Origin: Cydia pomonella
Taxonomy: Eukaryota; Arthropoda; Insecta; Lepidoptera; Tortricidae
Assembly (NCBI RefSeq): GCF_033807575.1
Contig: NC_084721.1
Location: forward strand, 1,178,001-1,242,000
Length of the DNA stretch: 64,000 nucleotides
Reading direction: 5' to 3'
A program made the position numbers and the translations under genes. The notes beneath the pieces were generated by a model that saw nothing but the letters and a program-made list of their open reading frames with translations, ran no database searches and had not been told where the DNA came from. The stretch's first letter is position 1. Every line of letters begins with the position of its first letter. Shown one piece after another: positions 34,101 through 45,045 of this stretch.

Positions 34101-37100
34101 TTTTATGACATACAAACGCTTTTATATATATACAAGAATTATACAATATACTAACATTAGCCTTAAGATAACAACGGTCACTAACAAAATATGATCCAAG
34201 TTGGTCGTAAATAAATGGATCGTTCGACTTTGTTTTACAGATTCGGGCCCACGTGCTGTACGTGATGCCGACTCGCGGCGCGCCGTTTCTGACGACGAGG
34301 AACATCTTCGAGAGCGCGCGCCCCGACCTCGAGGAAGAGGTGAAGCTGAAAGAGGGCGACATCGTGGAGGCAGCACAGGTATGTTTATCATCGTGGCCCT
34401 AGTGAAAAAGGGTACAAGTCTCTGGCAGTTTAGGTGTATAAGGGCATAAGTGTTACGTGGAACTTACACCCCTTTACACCTGCGCTGCCAGAGACTTGTA
34501 CCCTTTTTCACTAGGGCCACAGTATTATACCTTTCTTAACAACTGGCCGAAGGAAGCACTGAATACCCCTTTTTACATGGAAATCAATGGGACAGATCTT
34601 TGCCCAGCAATGGAGCACTCAAGTCGCTTGGTAAAAGAGGTAAGTTACTAATTTACCTCCAATTCAAAAAGCCAACACCGTCTTTTGCATATGTAAAATT
34701 AATTGCTACTTCTAGCTTTTAAATTGGGGTCCTGTCCTGATAACTAGTATGGAAGGTCTTGTTTGGACTCGTGTAACTTGTGAAATGTTTTAACTAGGGC
34801 TATCATTTTGATGTCATCTTTTAGCTGATATCCTGTACTGTCTTTTAAGAATAAAAAAAGTACAGGTCAACGACCTCATTTTCGAAAAAAAAGTTAAAAT
34901 GTGAAAAAAAAATTTTTTTGAAGACAATTTTTATCTTCGTTATTAATTCTTGAGTATTTGTGAAAAATTCTCTGTAACATTTATGCTTGAAATGTATGCC
35001 CTAATTCGTAAGCTATCGAATGATTTTTTTTTTAAATGTGCGATAGGTAAATGGACAGATAATGGTACATTAACCAAGTGCAATCGTGTTTGGCGCCATA
35101 AAACTTTGAAGGGGTGCATTTTTAAAATGGTTAAGAAAAAACATAGGCATGGGGGGTGATTTGTCGATAAAATTCATCGTACTATACGTGGTTAATGGCT
35201 CCACTATACGTGCACAAACACTTTGTATAGGAATAGGTTGCATGTTTTGAATATAATAATAATTCTTTACTCAGGTGCTAAAGATAGCTGGGCGCTCGAT
35301 CCACTTCAAATTGGGCAAAAAATGCGTGGGAACGATGAGTCTCCGGCGCGTCGCCGTGCACGAGGACCTCACCGACGAGCAGGTCGTGGCGCAGTCCTAC
35401 CCCGTCGGTAAATAATTAAATTAATACTTACCTAGGGAAAATCTTATACGATCACCTAGTCTCACACAAAGTTACCCTAGTTAAAGAGAGTTTGGTGGAT
35501 TGTGAAAGAAAATTTTGTAGACATAGTAAATAGGTAGGTAGGGAGATAGGTAGGTAGTAAATACCCGTCATTGGCTAAAGGTTGTGGCGCCATCGCTGGA
35601 AACGATGCCGCCATACCTTTGGCCTTTGGTCTATTGGATGGCGCCACTTTGATATTTAACAAATTTAACACATATCAGTGAAAGAATAAGGATCAAAGTC
35701 AAATGGTGTTCTAAAAGTTTTAATAATTTGTCGAAAGATGATAGTAAATTTACTGTGGCTACAAAGTTTTCTTTGACAAACCACCTCTATTTCAAATTCT
35801 CTTTGCCCCAGCTAAGGGTCTCCCTAGAGGTGCCCAAAATATTGACGACATCGTTTATTACTGCGCTTGAAATACATATGTTATAATGTAGAAACACTTC
35901 ATAATTCTGCCCTCTTGTCTTGATTGTTATTATCCGGTTCGGTCCGGACCCGTTCTACATCCGAGGTCTTATTTGAGTGAGCAACGTCAGAACGTTGTTT
36001 AAGCAGCTTAATTACATGGCCAATTTGAATTAATTCATAATACCTAGGTCCATGCAATGATAGATATATGTACAGATTGACGTGCCCTATATTTTCACAC
36101 TTCATTTCTTTTTCCCAGGCAGCACACACCGCGTCCGCGTGTTAACCTACAACTTATCGGACTACATCTACCACGTGACCGACGAAACCAAACTGCTCAC
36201 TGAGAAATACTTCTCCCACTCTCAACTGAGTCTGGGCGAGCTGGTCACTGGGACCATTCGCACTGTGGCCGACAACCATGTCACTGTCACTGTGGGCCGA
36301 CTGTCAGGTAAGACCTAACCTAGCCTACAGACTGTCTAGGATCACCGAGGAATACTTCTCCCACTCACAACTGAGTCCGGGCGAGCTAGTCAATGGGACC
36401 ATTCGCACTGTGGCCGACAACCATGTCACTGTCACTGTGGGCCGACTGTCAGGTAAGACCTAACCTAGCCTACAGACTGTCTAGTATCACCGAGGAATAC
36501 TTCTCCCACTCACAACTGAGTTCGGGCGAGCTGGTCACTGGGACCATTCGTACTGTGGCCGACAACCATGTCACTGTCACTGTGAGCCGGCTGTCAGGTA
36601 AGACCTAACCTAGCCTACAGACTGTCTAGGATCACCGAGGAATACTTCTCCCACTCACAACTGAGTCCGGGCGAGCTAGTCAATGGGACCATTCGCACTG
36701 TGGCCGACAACCATGTCACTGTCACTGTGGGCCGACTGTCAGGTAAGACCTAACCTAGCCTACAGACTGTCTAGGATCACCGAGGAATACTTCTCCCACT
36801 CACAACTGAGTTCGGGCGAGCTGGTCACTGGGACCATTCGTACTGTGGCCGACAACCATGTCACTGTCACTGTGAGCCGGCTGTCAGGTAAGACCTAACC
36901 TAGCCTACAGACTGTCTAGGATCACCGAGGAATACTTCTCCCACTCACAACTGGGCGAGCTGGTCACTGGGACGATTCGCACTGTGGCCGACAACCATGT
37001 CACTGTCACTGTGGGTCGGCTGTCAGGTAAGACCTGCCATGGTAAACTGTAAGGTTGTTTATTAACTTAAGTCGCAGAAAAGTATTTAAACCATTGAACG

Positions 37101-40100
37101 TCATGCATCGTGTGCGGAATGTACGAAGGTTCATATTGGTCTGAAACCGCGCGCGTCAGTTGACTTCAGGTTAAATTAACACCGCATTAGCAGCTCAAGA
37201 AAATTAAACGCCACCCAGATATACAGAATGAAATTTTAATTACCAGCCGTACTCTGCGTAGTGACTTTATAGGTCATACTGAACAACTATTAAAATGAGA
37301 CCAATGCCGAAATCGCGAAAAATATTTGGTTGTTTCACACATTCCGGCTGATGTGATACCGCTGATTTCTATGGGACAGCCAAATATTTTTTCGCGATTT
37401 CTACATTGGTCACATGTCCCATAATAAATTCACAGAGTACGGCTGAAATGGTTAAAATTTCACCCTGTATAAGTGTAATTGTTGCAAGACGCAATGCAAG
37501 TAGAGATTTTGTTTCAGGCTACGTACCGAAATTACATATATCGGACGCAGGCGTGTACATCGATCCTAAGAAGGCAACCACCTCCAAACTCACCAAGAAG
37601 AAATACAAGGTCAGCGTCAGCATAATAATTAAGCAAGTTTTAATTGAGTGTTTATTGTCTGCTGCTTTCGAATTTAAGGGGTTCCCTGTGGTTTCCATCG
37701 ATTTTTGACAAGTTTTGAGTCGTTACTCCTACATTTGCACTACTAGATAGAATTATAACTTATAAGGCAAACGGATATCGGTTCTTCAATCTTTTATCCC
37801 TATTCTGGCCTGCCGGATTGTGAAAGAAATTAATACTTAATATTTATATTTTTTTAAACATTGTCTAAAAACACTTTTTTCGTTACTTAATTGCTGTGAA
37901 GGATCTTACATATACGAAAATTACATATTTGGGTTCGTCTTTGGCGTATCTTAAAACTGATCAGAGATTTTAGTTTTAAACTAATTAACATAAAAGTTAT
38001 GGCCAGAAAACCAGTTTTTTGGCCTAAAATTGTTCAACTTTGGTGGCAAATATCTCGAAGACAATGAACTTTGAAGTAAATATGGGATACATACTATATT
38101 GCTTTAAGCCCAAAGCTTAAAAAAACATTAGAAAAACAAGGGATTCAGATCGAAGGTCATTGGCGCCAGGGAGCCCCTTAACGTAAATTTCAGTTCAGAT
38201 GCCGCTTCTTTAATTCGGGAATTGGCTAAAAGTACTTTAACAATGTTTAAATGTTATTGAGTGCGGTGAAATAAAATAAGGAATTATTATTCGAATATTT
38301 TGCAAAATATCCATGGGAAAATCCAATAATTTTAGAAGTTATACCAGTATGCCTGACTGAAATGATGTTTTCAGGTTGGTCAAGAAGTAAAGGCGCGTGT
38401 GTTGTCCGTGGACGCCGCGAAGCAGACGTTGATGCTGTCACTCAAGCCGTCACTAGTCGCTCCTGACGCTGCGCTGCTAACTTCGTATGAGACGGCTGAA
38501 ATTGGAAAGGCCTATACTGGAGTTATAAAGGTATGATTTATATCTTTAACACTCCTATGCAAGGATATAGATAAATAATTCAGCCTATATAGGCTGAATA
38601 CCAAGTATGAATAGGACGTATATACGTCCCACTGCTGGACGCAGGCCTCCTCTCAGAGAGCTTGGGATATAATCTCCACGCTAGCCCATTGCGGATTGGG
38701 AACTTCACATACAAGTCATACAACTTTGAATTTCTTCGCAGATGTATGCAGGTTTCATCACGATGTTTTCCTTCACCGAAAAGCTATTGGTAAATATCAA
38801 ATGATATTTCGTACGTATGTTCCGAAAAACTCATTGGAGCCAGTATATGAACCCGCGACCTCCGGATTGAAAGTCGGACGTCATTTCCACTCGGCCACCA
38901 CCGTTTTTATTAAGGGTGCAGATAGCCTCCAAAAATTTTGGTCGAATGTTTGTTGTGGCCATAAAGCCCGAAAATCAAATCCCACTGACTTGCTTATTTA
39001 AAATATTTATGATGGCGTGTTGGCAATTTTCACGCTCTACCACTGGTCGGTCGACTTGCAGTGGTTCTGTATTTCTTTAAATGGTTTAAATTGAAGAACT
39101 TATGTTGCACAATCGTTCATTTGTTTAGTAGAAACAAGCAATATTTGACGACCGGTCTGGCCTAGTGGGAGCACTGGGTATTGACCCTGCTTATGAAGCC
39201 GATGGTCCCGGGTTCACAGATATTTGTTCCTAATTCATGGGTGTTTTCTGTGTATACACCGTGTTTTTATTGAATTTCGTTAACTTAGGGGTTTCGGTAA
39301 GTACGTTTAAGGAAACTAAATGGCAAAGTTAATTTAAAAAAAAAATGTGTATTTTTTTTACTATTTTCATTTTTATAAAAAGTAACTAAATGTTGCATAT
39401 AGCGTTGTTGTAACACGGGCATTACATTTAACTCAACCAAACAATTGAAAACTGTGACATATCAATGTCATTTCGAACGTCGATCGTCCGAGATAGTACT
39501 TACGTTTAGTAGCAAATGTATGAACTCGCACTAAACACTAATCAATAAGTAAACAGGCCCTAAGGCAAGTGTACACGCTCGTAAGGGCCTTATAAGATAA
39601 AAAATAATGATTGATTATCCCCGAAATGGAGTTAATTTAAATATCGGTGTCTTTGAGAAAGTTACTTACTTTAAGCTCAGGAATGCACCCTCGAAATTAA
39701 CGCAAATAAAAAAAAAACACGGTGTATAAGTAAGTATTTCTCTATTTACGTATGTGTATCGTCGCCGGGTGCCCAAAGTACAAGCTTTGCTTAGTTTGGG
39801 GCTAGGTCATTCTGTGGAAGATTGTCTCAAAATATTTATTTATTTTTTAATAGTAACATGTTTCACTCAATTTGCAGGTTGTAAGGGACTTCGTCCTAGT
39901 ATCGTTCCTGAACGAAGTGATAGCCTACGTCCCCCGCAAACAAGTGTCCCGGACGCCCGTCACCAACCTCACCGAGGCCTTCCACCCGGGACAAGTGGTG
40001 ACCTGCACGGTGCTGCAGGTGGACGCTCAGAATAGGAAGATGCTGGGCAGCCTGACTATAGCGCCCTTCTGGCCAGCGGTACGTGAACGTTTGCAAATAG

Positions 40101-43100
40101 GCAGCAGTGATATGTACTCGTCTCAGTATGTTATTCTGAATATTTCAATACCCAACTGTACTCCGCCTATAGGATCCATGATCACGTCACTTTTGACTTG
40201 ACCCACTATTTTTACTAATCACATCTTTCAATTCACTTCTGTCATGAATAGATTTTCGTTTATTCACAAAAAAATTTTTTTACAGAAACGAAGTAACGAA
40301 CATCACGAGAAACGCAAAAAAGAAACTGAAGACGATGAACTGCCAAAAAAAAAGCGTAAAACAAGTGAATCTGAAGACACAGACACAAAAACAACAAAGA
40401 AAAAGAAAGATAAGAAAAGTACGGCAAAAGACGTTTCAGAGAATAGTGACGCTGAAGATATAGATCCTAAGAGGAAAAACAAAGATAAACAAAATAAAAA
40501 AGACAAAAAAGTTAAAGAAGTGTCAGAAGAAAGCGACGCCATAGAGACTGACATACATGAAGACAGCGACCAAGTATTAAAACCACAAGACTTAGCTCTT
40601 ATAGACTTATCAAACTGTCAAACAGCTAAGCAATGGAAAAAACGCGTAGTATCCTTAATGAAATCCATCAATTGTAGATTACACAGAATAAAAAGGATAG
40701 ACAAAAAGATACTAAAAATAGAGGAAGAAGGTTTGTCAGTTAAAAATAAGAAATTTCACACAGCCATGCATCAAGAGAAGCTAGTTATCGAAGAGAGAAC
40801 AAAGAAATTGATGGAAGCGATGAAAATTGCACACGAAAAATTGAAAGAATTTGACGAAGAAGAGTACAGAGATCCAAATTACAAAGAGAAGCAGAAACAG
40901 AAAAAGAAAGAGAAATTAAAATCTTCAAAGCCAGTAAAAGATGATGATGATTCATCTGAAGAAGGGATAGTTCCTGAAAAGAAAAATAAAAAGAAGGCTA
41001 AATTAAAAGTGAAAGAAGCTGATAAAACTAAAGAAGATGCAAAAGCAGGCAAGAAAAGGAAACAAGAGAAGAATAAAGAAGTGAAAGAAGTGGTAGATAA
41101 GAGTAAAGACATCAAAGTAGTGGAGAGCTTAGAGCCGGCGCTCGAGGTGCCCAGCGCTAAGGAGTTCTGGGCGGAGAATAATCATCAGGCCAACAAGGTG
41201 GAAGAATCTTCTAGCAGTAGTGAAGATGAGGTTTGTTCCTAGATTTTTCTATTGTATTCATTTTTAATTTCGCTCGAATTTGTTGTTTAAAAGGCAAGTG
41301 AGAGATAGACGACATTTTTCGAAGTACCTTTTCAGTCACGATTATTTGGTATGAGATGAACTTCTTACGCTTTTTCCTGAATTGTTTTAACGCATCTATT
41401 TATATAAAACACGTATTGTATGTTATCATAGTTCACCGATATACTTTCAACAAACGAAACGAACAACAAAATGAGTTCTAGGTTTTTCAGAATCTATGTA
41501 TAGGCAATAACGTCACACCAGTGCGTAAGATTATACCAAAATGAAATTATCTTTTCACGCCACTGTTCGGAAATGGGGCAATAGATGGTCTAAAACCAAG
41601 CTGGAAAGTAGGCAATAGCTGTAGCACCTGAACCACCACTACTACAATGTTTAATTGTTGTCATCATCTGTCAATGGTGATAGTAAAAGGTTTTTTTTTT
41701 GGCGCAACTTTTTTCTTCACCAAAATGAAATTAGGTTATTGATAGGACCAATTACTTATTAAAAAAAGGAACGTCAAAACCATTCAGTTCATGCTTAAGG
41801 CGTTTTACTTTTGTAGCTGTTGGTGTTTTTCTTTAGCAAAAATACTTCTAAGTTTAGAGTCGGTTTGAAGTAAACAACAGAAAAACGCCTAAAGGGATAA
41901 AAAAAGTAAAAAAGGCGGGATTAGAAAATACTTGCCGAATTGGATAGTGTAAATTGTGTCAATTGTGTGTGACTAAAAAATACAAGTAAAACGTATCTAC
42001 GATATAAAAAACAACGGGTTGCACTCCGGGAGTGCCGGCAGAAGTGAAAACTTGAATATTAACGTTGTGCATTTTTGATATTTTGGCATGGTTCGGGAAT
42101 AATTTTGCACGAACTGCTTTAATTATCAGTATAAAAGTACTATCTATTCATTGCATGCGTCCTGCGCCGTCAAAAGGAAACAGCAGGCGCAGGCATATAT
42201 TTTCGCCGCGCGGTAGAAAGAGAGGGGGATACTTCCTTTCCTACGCCGCGCGGGCGGTCTAATGGCTTCAATGACATAGGTGTCCGTCTTACGTATTTTC
42301 AATCTGACGAATCTGTCGGTCACGTGACCTGTCGCGAGTTTAACATTTTTTCCCCATCACAAAAAGTGCACAGCGTAAAGAAGTTTTCACTTCATAAATA
42401 AGTTCTTTCAGTGAAGAAAATATAAATGTTCCCGGCAAAAAGAGATGTCGTTTTCGTTCAACAATTGTCCTCACGCCAATATAAATATTAATTTCTATTA
42501 AAGTACTTACAGTTACAGGCCTCCACTAACGTTTGAGCGGTTTTCCGGCTTCTCCTACAATGTACTAAAGTCTCATTGTATACCACCAGGAAACCGAGCA
42601 GCCCAAAAAGAAGCGAAAGAAGCTCACAGCGGCCGAAAAAGTAGCGAAGGCCCGCGCCGAAGAAGAGAGACTCCGCGAACTGGAGCGGCGCGCCGCCGAC
42701 AGCGCGGCGCAGCCCCGGAGCTGCGAGCAGTTCGAGCGCGCGCTGCTGGCCCGCCCCAGCTGCAGCCAGCTGTGGATCGCCTACATGGCCTTCCATCTGC
42801 AGGTAATATAAACTCTACTTCTTGCTATTACTGTAATGAACTTCTTGCTATTACTATATCTACCATCTTTTACACGACTGTTTGGTATTTCGTTTACAAT
42901 CGAGTACAGTGTGCGATCATCGCAATGTTCTATTCATAATCAAAAACGTTACCAGTCATATTATCGTTTGTCACCTTGTCGTACAACTATGCTAAAAAAG
43001 TTTTTATGGTGATTCTTCTGAAAATTCAGTAGTTTTGAAAAATTGGTTGGGGAGGTGGTATTTTGGCAAATGAATGTATCATTGAATGTAAGAAAACGTC

Positions 43101-44882
43101 GCCAATATTTTGTACAGAAGAGCTCAGTAGCATTAGAAATTGAGTTTCAGGAATCTCAAAGATCCACATTTTTTTTGATGAAAATCCTAGGAGTAAATTT
43201 TATTGTTGTCTTGAAGAAATTGCAGGTTCTTGTAACTCGCGAGTTTGCCTAAAAGATTAAAATTATTTGCCTACATCCATTTATCTATTTACACTATTGT
43301 TATCTTTGCCCATAGGCGACGGAGATCGACAAAGCACGTGCAGTGGGCCGGAAGGCGCTGAATACTATCTCTTTCAGGGAGGAGGATGAAAAGCTCAACG
43401 TGTGGCTCGCTATGCTTAACGTCGAGAACCGGTTCGGCACAAAAGTATGTTACAAAATTAGGTTTTTTGAAGTCTTTAAATGAATGATATATGCTAAGGA
43501 ACAACTGCAATTCGCATGTTACAGGAGTCCCAACAAAAAACGCTAGAAGAAGCCCTCCAAATGAACGACACCTTCAAAGTACACTCCAAACTCCTGGACA
43601 TCTACGTCGACACCTCCAAGCAGCAGGAACTGTCCTCGCTCGTCGACCTCATGCTGCTGAAATACAAGAGGAATCCCACCAACTACATCCAATGTGGGGC
43701 GGCCTGCTTCAAGCTGGGCTTGGTGGACAAGGCCAGGCATGTCATGCAGAAGGCGGTTAGCGTGCTGGAGAAGAAAGAACGTAAGTGCTTAGAGCATAGG
43801 ATTGTTTATCCCGTGTTACATTAATATAGGAATCCCACAAACTTACGTACAATCCGCATAGTAGAGAAGCAAAAGCGAAAGGTTGATTCTTATATCTGTA
43901 TGCATAGAGTTGTTTATCGCGTGTCAACATACAGTGTGGGTTGACGTTTTTCAAACTAGACATAAGGTCGTATAGTTTGATAGACAGCCGTAACTTTCAA
44001 AGATATTCGGGACAGTCACAAACATGTACAAATTTGTACAGTCAACAAAAGCAGAGAACCAGAACATTAAGCATCACGACACATCACTCACCACTTCGGT
44101 GCAATGTCACGGCCAAATAAATTATTTTTTGTTGGAGGTATTGATTTAATGTGTTTCAATAAAGTTTGTTAAGACGAGCCTTATAAAGTCTGGAATTAAC
44201 GTACTAACGATTTTTTTCAGACGTTACTGTCCTAGTGCAATTCGCTCTTCTAGAGCGTGCGCACGGCGAGCGCGAACGAGCAGAGGCGCTGTTCGAGCAA
44301 GTGCTCGCCGTGTACCCGCAGCGCCTCGACGTGTGCGCCGCGTACGCCGACATGCTCGCCAAGGACCGGGACATTCAGGCCGTCAGGTGAGTCAGGACCC
44401 CAATGTTTTTATTAAGTATGTACTTTGATCTAACCCAAAACAACATCTCCGAGGAACGCTGAACATACTCTTTGGTCATTCTTCTTGCACAATTCCCCTC
44501 TCAACCTAGCCGTAATTCCTAGGAGAAACAAATACTATCGATCATTGTAAATTAGACCATTGCCTTAAATTATCGTTTTATGTTTGAGATTTTCTCTTGA
44601 TGCATCAATCCTTGCATTGATATTATTTTGACAAACCATTCGTCCTTGCACAACTCGCGTGTGCATTTTTTTCCTTTAAAACAATTATTATTTTTGTATC
44701 ATAATGTTATATACTTCCACAGACAAGTAATGGAGCGGATGACGTCCCAGAAACTACCAGCACGTAAAATGAAGACCCTATTCAACAAGTGGGCTGAACT
44801 TGAAGACCGCATCGGCGACGCCGACCGCGCCGACCAGGTGCGGGAACGCGCTGTCAAGTTCATGGAGACCGCCAAGTTCTAA
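28147..44882 (+). CDS. RRP5: Ribosome biogenesis protein RRP5 (PDCD11)
   Basis: Nucleolar factor needed for early pre-rRNA cleavages of both subunits: S1 RNA-binding repeats, then HAT/TPR-like helical repeats. Exons: 28147-28215, 28293-28436, 29003-29158, 29558-29711, 31158-31277, 32006-32181, 33547-33651, 34241-34378, 35275-35407, 36119-36307, 37518-37609, 38375-38530, 39878-40078, 40286-41230, 42590-42802, 43316-43444, 43525-43780, 44221-44386, 44723-44882; 3702 nt, 1233 aa, in frame throughout. N-terminus KPNVTYFKQ and a KKKKQKK patch; about eight S1-like units (for example LGRVWKVLDTKLCISMPGKT, GELVTGTIRTVADNHVTVTV, VGQEVKARVLSVD). Exon 14 is a 315-codon Lys/Glu-rich linker. The C-terminus has HAT-like RSCEQFERALLARPSCSQLW, KARAVGRKAL and LFNKWAELEDRIGDADR. 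This is clearly shorter than human (about 1870 aa) or yeast (1729 aa) RRP5, mainly in the S1 part. Introns contain duplicated exon pieces. Confidence 0.96.
28666..28930 (+). mobile_element. tRNA-derived SINE family A, complete
   Basis: Head GACGACCTGTCTGGCCTAGT with box B GGTTCAAATCC; body with ATGAGCATGGATATTTGTTC; tail GTAATAATGTCCTATAGTAT. RRP5 intron 2, sense orientation. It serves as the reference copy for the family. Confidence 0.9.
29907..30070 (+). repeat. Dispersed repeat C, diverged
   Basis: GATGGCAAGCAAGCATACAT, GATGGTAAGCAGTGTCCGTA and CAGCAGGAACACAACACTAT mark the family. RRP5 intron 4. Confidence 0.75.
30321..30585 (+). mobile_element. tRNA-derived SINE family A, diverged subfamily
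   Basis: Head CGGTTTGGCTTAGTTGGTAG with box B GGTTTGAATCC; tail differs (TTTGCTTAGTTTGGGGCTAG) and matches the tail fragment at 39725-39845. RRP5 intron 4. Confidence 0.8.
30690..31000 (-). mobile_element. RTE-like LINE, ORF C-terminal fragment
   Basis: Minus strand frame reads WRITGQAPVHKEIQTRKWHW then VEHILRKPDTHLSKVALTW, GRRKHGRHKFTWRRSVEQEL, a TAG, and WEEVTQAAQDRSQWKKMVRA. The WHWVxHILR and AQDRxxW pattern is typical of the end of RTE-type ORFs. The in-frame TAG shows decay. RRP5 intron 4, antisense. Confidence 0.75.
31397..31509. mobile_element. Short MITE (TATAGTCTGTCAAGC)
   Basis: TIR TATAGTCTGTCAAGC at the left and GTTTGACGGACTATA at the right, about 113 bp apart end to end, TA-flanked. 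RRP5 intron 5. Confidence 0.65.
32611..32815 (+). mobile_element. TTAA-flanked MITE (TTAACCTATTGACCGCCA)
   Basis: Begins TTAACCTATTGACCGCCACA and ends CTGGCGTTCAAGAGGTTAA; interior has GCCAAGGACGCCAACGTCGG. TTAA at both ends suggests a piggyBac-type target. A second copy in the opposite orientation is at 49770-49973. RRP5 intron 6. Confidence 0.75.
32918..33046 (+). pseudogene. Decayed duplicate of RRP5 exon 6
   Basis: Matches exon 6 (32030-32155) base by base over long stretches: CTCGCTGAGCGCT, GCTACAGAAGGCGCT and AAGAGCTCGCTGCC, with preceding GACGTCAGACATCAGTTTAG against the exon's GTCAGCAGACAACAGTATAG. Small indels break the frame and no clean acceptor or donor frames it. It lies 0.75 kb downstream of the real exon, in RRP5 intron 6. 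Confidence 0.8.
33963..34064. repeat. Short inverted repeat (GTCAAGTCTGAAAATAT)
   Basis: GTCAAGTCTGAAAATAT at the left faces ATATTTTCAGACGTGAC at the right. Small MITE-like element in RRP5 intron 7. Confidence 0.55.
34393..34520. mobile_element. Hairpin MITE 15 bp after RRP5 exon 8
   Basis: Perfect or near-perfect arms of 36 bp: GTGGCCCTAGTGAAAAAGGG with TACAAGTCTCTGGCAG, and their complement. The left arm starts 15 bp after the last base of exon 8 (34378), inside the splice donor neighbourhood. Confidence 0.88.
35585..35835 (-). repeat. Dispersed repeat K copy
   Basis: Contains GATATTTAACAAATTTAACA, GGTGTTCTAAAAGTTTTAAT and CCACCTCTATTTCAAATTCT. RRP5 intron 9. Confidence 0.7.
36202..37035 (+). 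repeat. Six-copy 145-bp array of RRP5 exon 10 3' end plus splice donor
   Basis: Units start at 36202, 36347, 36492, 36637, 36782 and 36927, exactly 145 bp apart. The first unit is the real end of exon 10 and encodes GELVTGTIRTVADNHVTVTV. Each unit contains about 106 bp of exon, the donor AGGTAAGACC and a short intron piece with CTAACCTAGCCTACAG. Units 2 and 4 share one set of variants (CCGGGCGAGCTAGTCAATGG) and units 3 and 5 another (TTCGGGCGAGCTGGTCACTG), so a 290-bp dimer was duplicated. Unit 6 has a 6-bp deletion. Reading past any donor hits TAA within three codons. Confidence 0.95.
37299..37411. mobile_element. Hairpin MITE (GACCAATGCCGAAATCGCG)
   Basis: Arms of about 30 bp: GACCAATGCCGAAATCGCGA followed by AAAATATTTGG, and a complement ending TTCTACATTGGTC. 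RRP5 intron 10. Confidence 0.75.
37674..38181 (+). mobile_element. TTAA-flanked TIR element, complete
   Basis: Begins TTAAGGGGTTCCCTG and ends CAGGGAGCCCCTTAA, with TTAA at each edge. Interior shared with 10410-10765. About 508 bp, no coding capacity. RRP5 intron 11. Confidence 0.8.
38582..38905 (-). mobile_element. tRNA-derived SINE family B, long form
   Basis: Shares CGTCCCACTGCTGGACGCAG, TCACGATGTTTTCCTTCACC and ACCCGCGACCTCCGGATTGA with 23965-24243. RRP5 intron 12. Confidence 0.75.
39147..39845 (+). mobile_element. SINE family A split by a TIR element
   Basis: Head GACGACCGGTCTGGCCTAGT to about 39256, then tail from 39725 with TTTGCTTAGTTTGGGGCTAG. The gap is a 468-bp element (39257-39724). 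RRP5 intron 12, ending 30 bp before exon 13. Confidence 0.85.
39257..39724. mobile_element. TIR element CACCGTGTTTTTATT with TATA duplication
   Basis: Left end CACCGTGTTTTTATTGAATT, right end AATAAAAAAAAAACACGGTG, flanked by TATA on both sides (39253-39256, 39725-39728). No coding capacity seen. Confidence 0.85.
41551..42562 (+). repeat. Dispersed repeat H, long copy
   Basis: Shares many blocks with 61596-62285 in the same order: TTTTCACGCCACTGTTCGGA, AAGCTGGAAAGTAGGCAATA, TTTAGAGTCGGTTTGAAGTA, AATATTAATTTCTATTAAAG. An extra 400-bp block near 42000-42410 begins GGGTTGCACTCCGGGAGTGC and is probably a nested insertion. It ends about 27 bp before RRP5 exon 15. Confidence 0.75.
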
Positions 44883-44950
44883 CCATAATGATGAAATGTT
44901 CCGATAATTTGTACCATTTTAATATTTGTAACTTATAATATGTGATGTGA

Positions 44951-44956
44951 AATAAA
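44951..44956 (+). terminator. RRP5 poly(A) signal
   Basis: AATAAA 69 bp past the RRP5 stop codon, in TGAAATAAATTG context. Confidence 0.7.
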
Positions 44957-45045
44957 TTGTTATATTTTATGTTGAGTTTTTTCATTAAATACAGATTACA
45001 TATCAAAATAGTACAGTGTATCTACAAATGCTTAAACATGTATTC

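Noticed and set aside
34457..34651. 64-codon plus ORF after RRP5 exon 8
   Set aside because: Starts in the right arm of a MITE and runs into intron; no domain, and no junction in frame with exon 9.
34950..35159. 69-codon plus ORF in RRP5 intron 8
   Set aside because: AT-rich, Lys-rich, no domain and no splice continuity with RRP5.
36278..36898. Several about 70-codon plus ORFs in the array
   Set aside because: They arise from reading across donor and intron pieces of the repeated exon and end at the same TAA.
36202..37035. CRISPR-like regular array
   Set aside because: Units are 145 bp, mostly exon sequence with splice donors, with no unique spacers and in a eukaryotic gene.
40303..41115. 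Phe/Ser-rich minus-strand ORFs
   Set aside because: They are antisense to the Lys/Glu-rich exon 14 of RRP5; AAA/GAA codons produce long TTT/TTC frames by chance.
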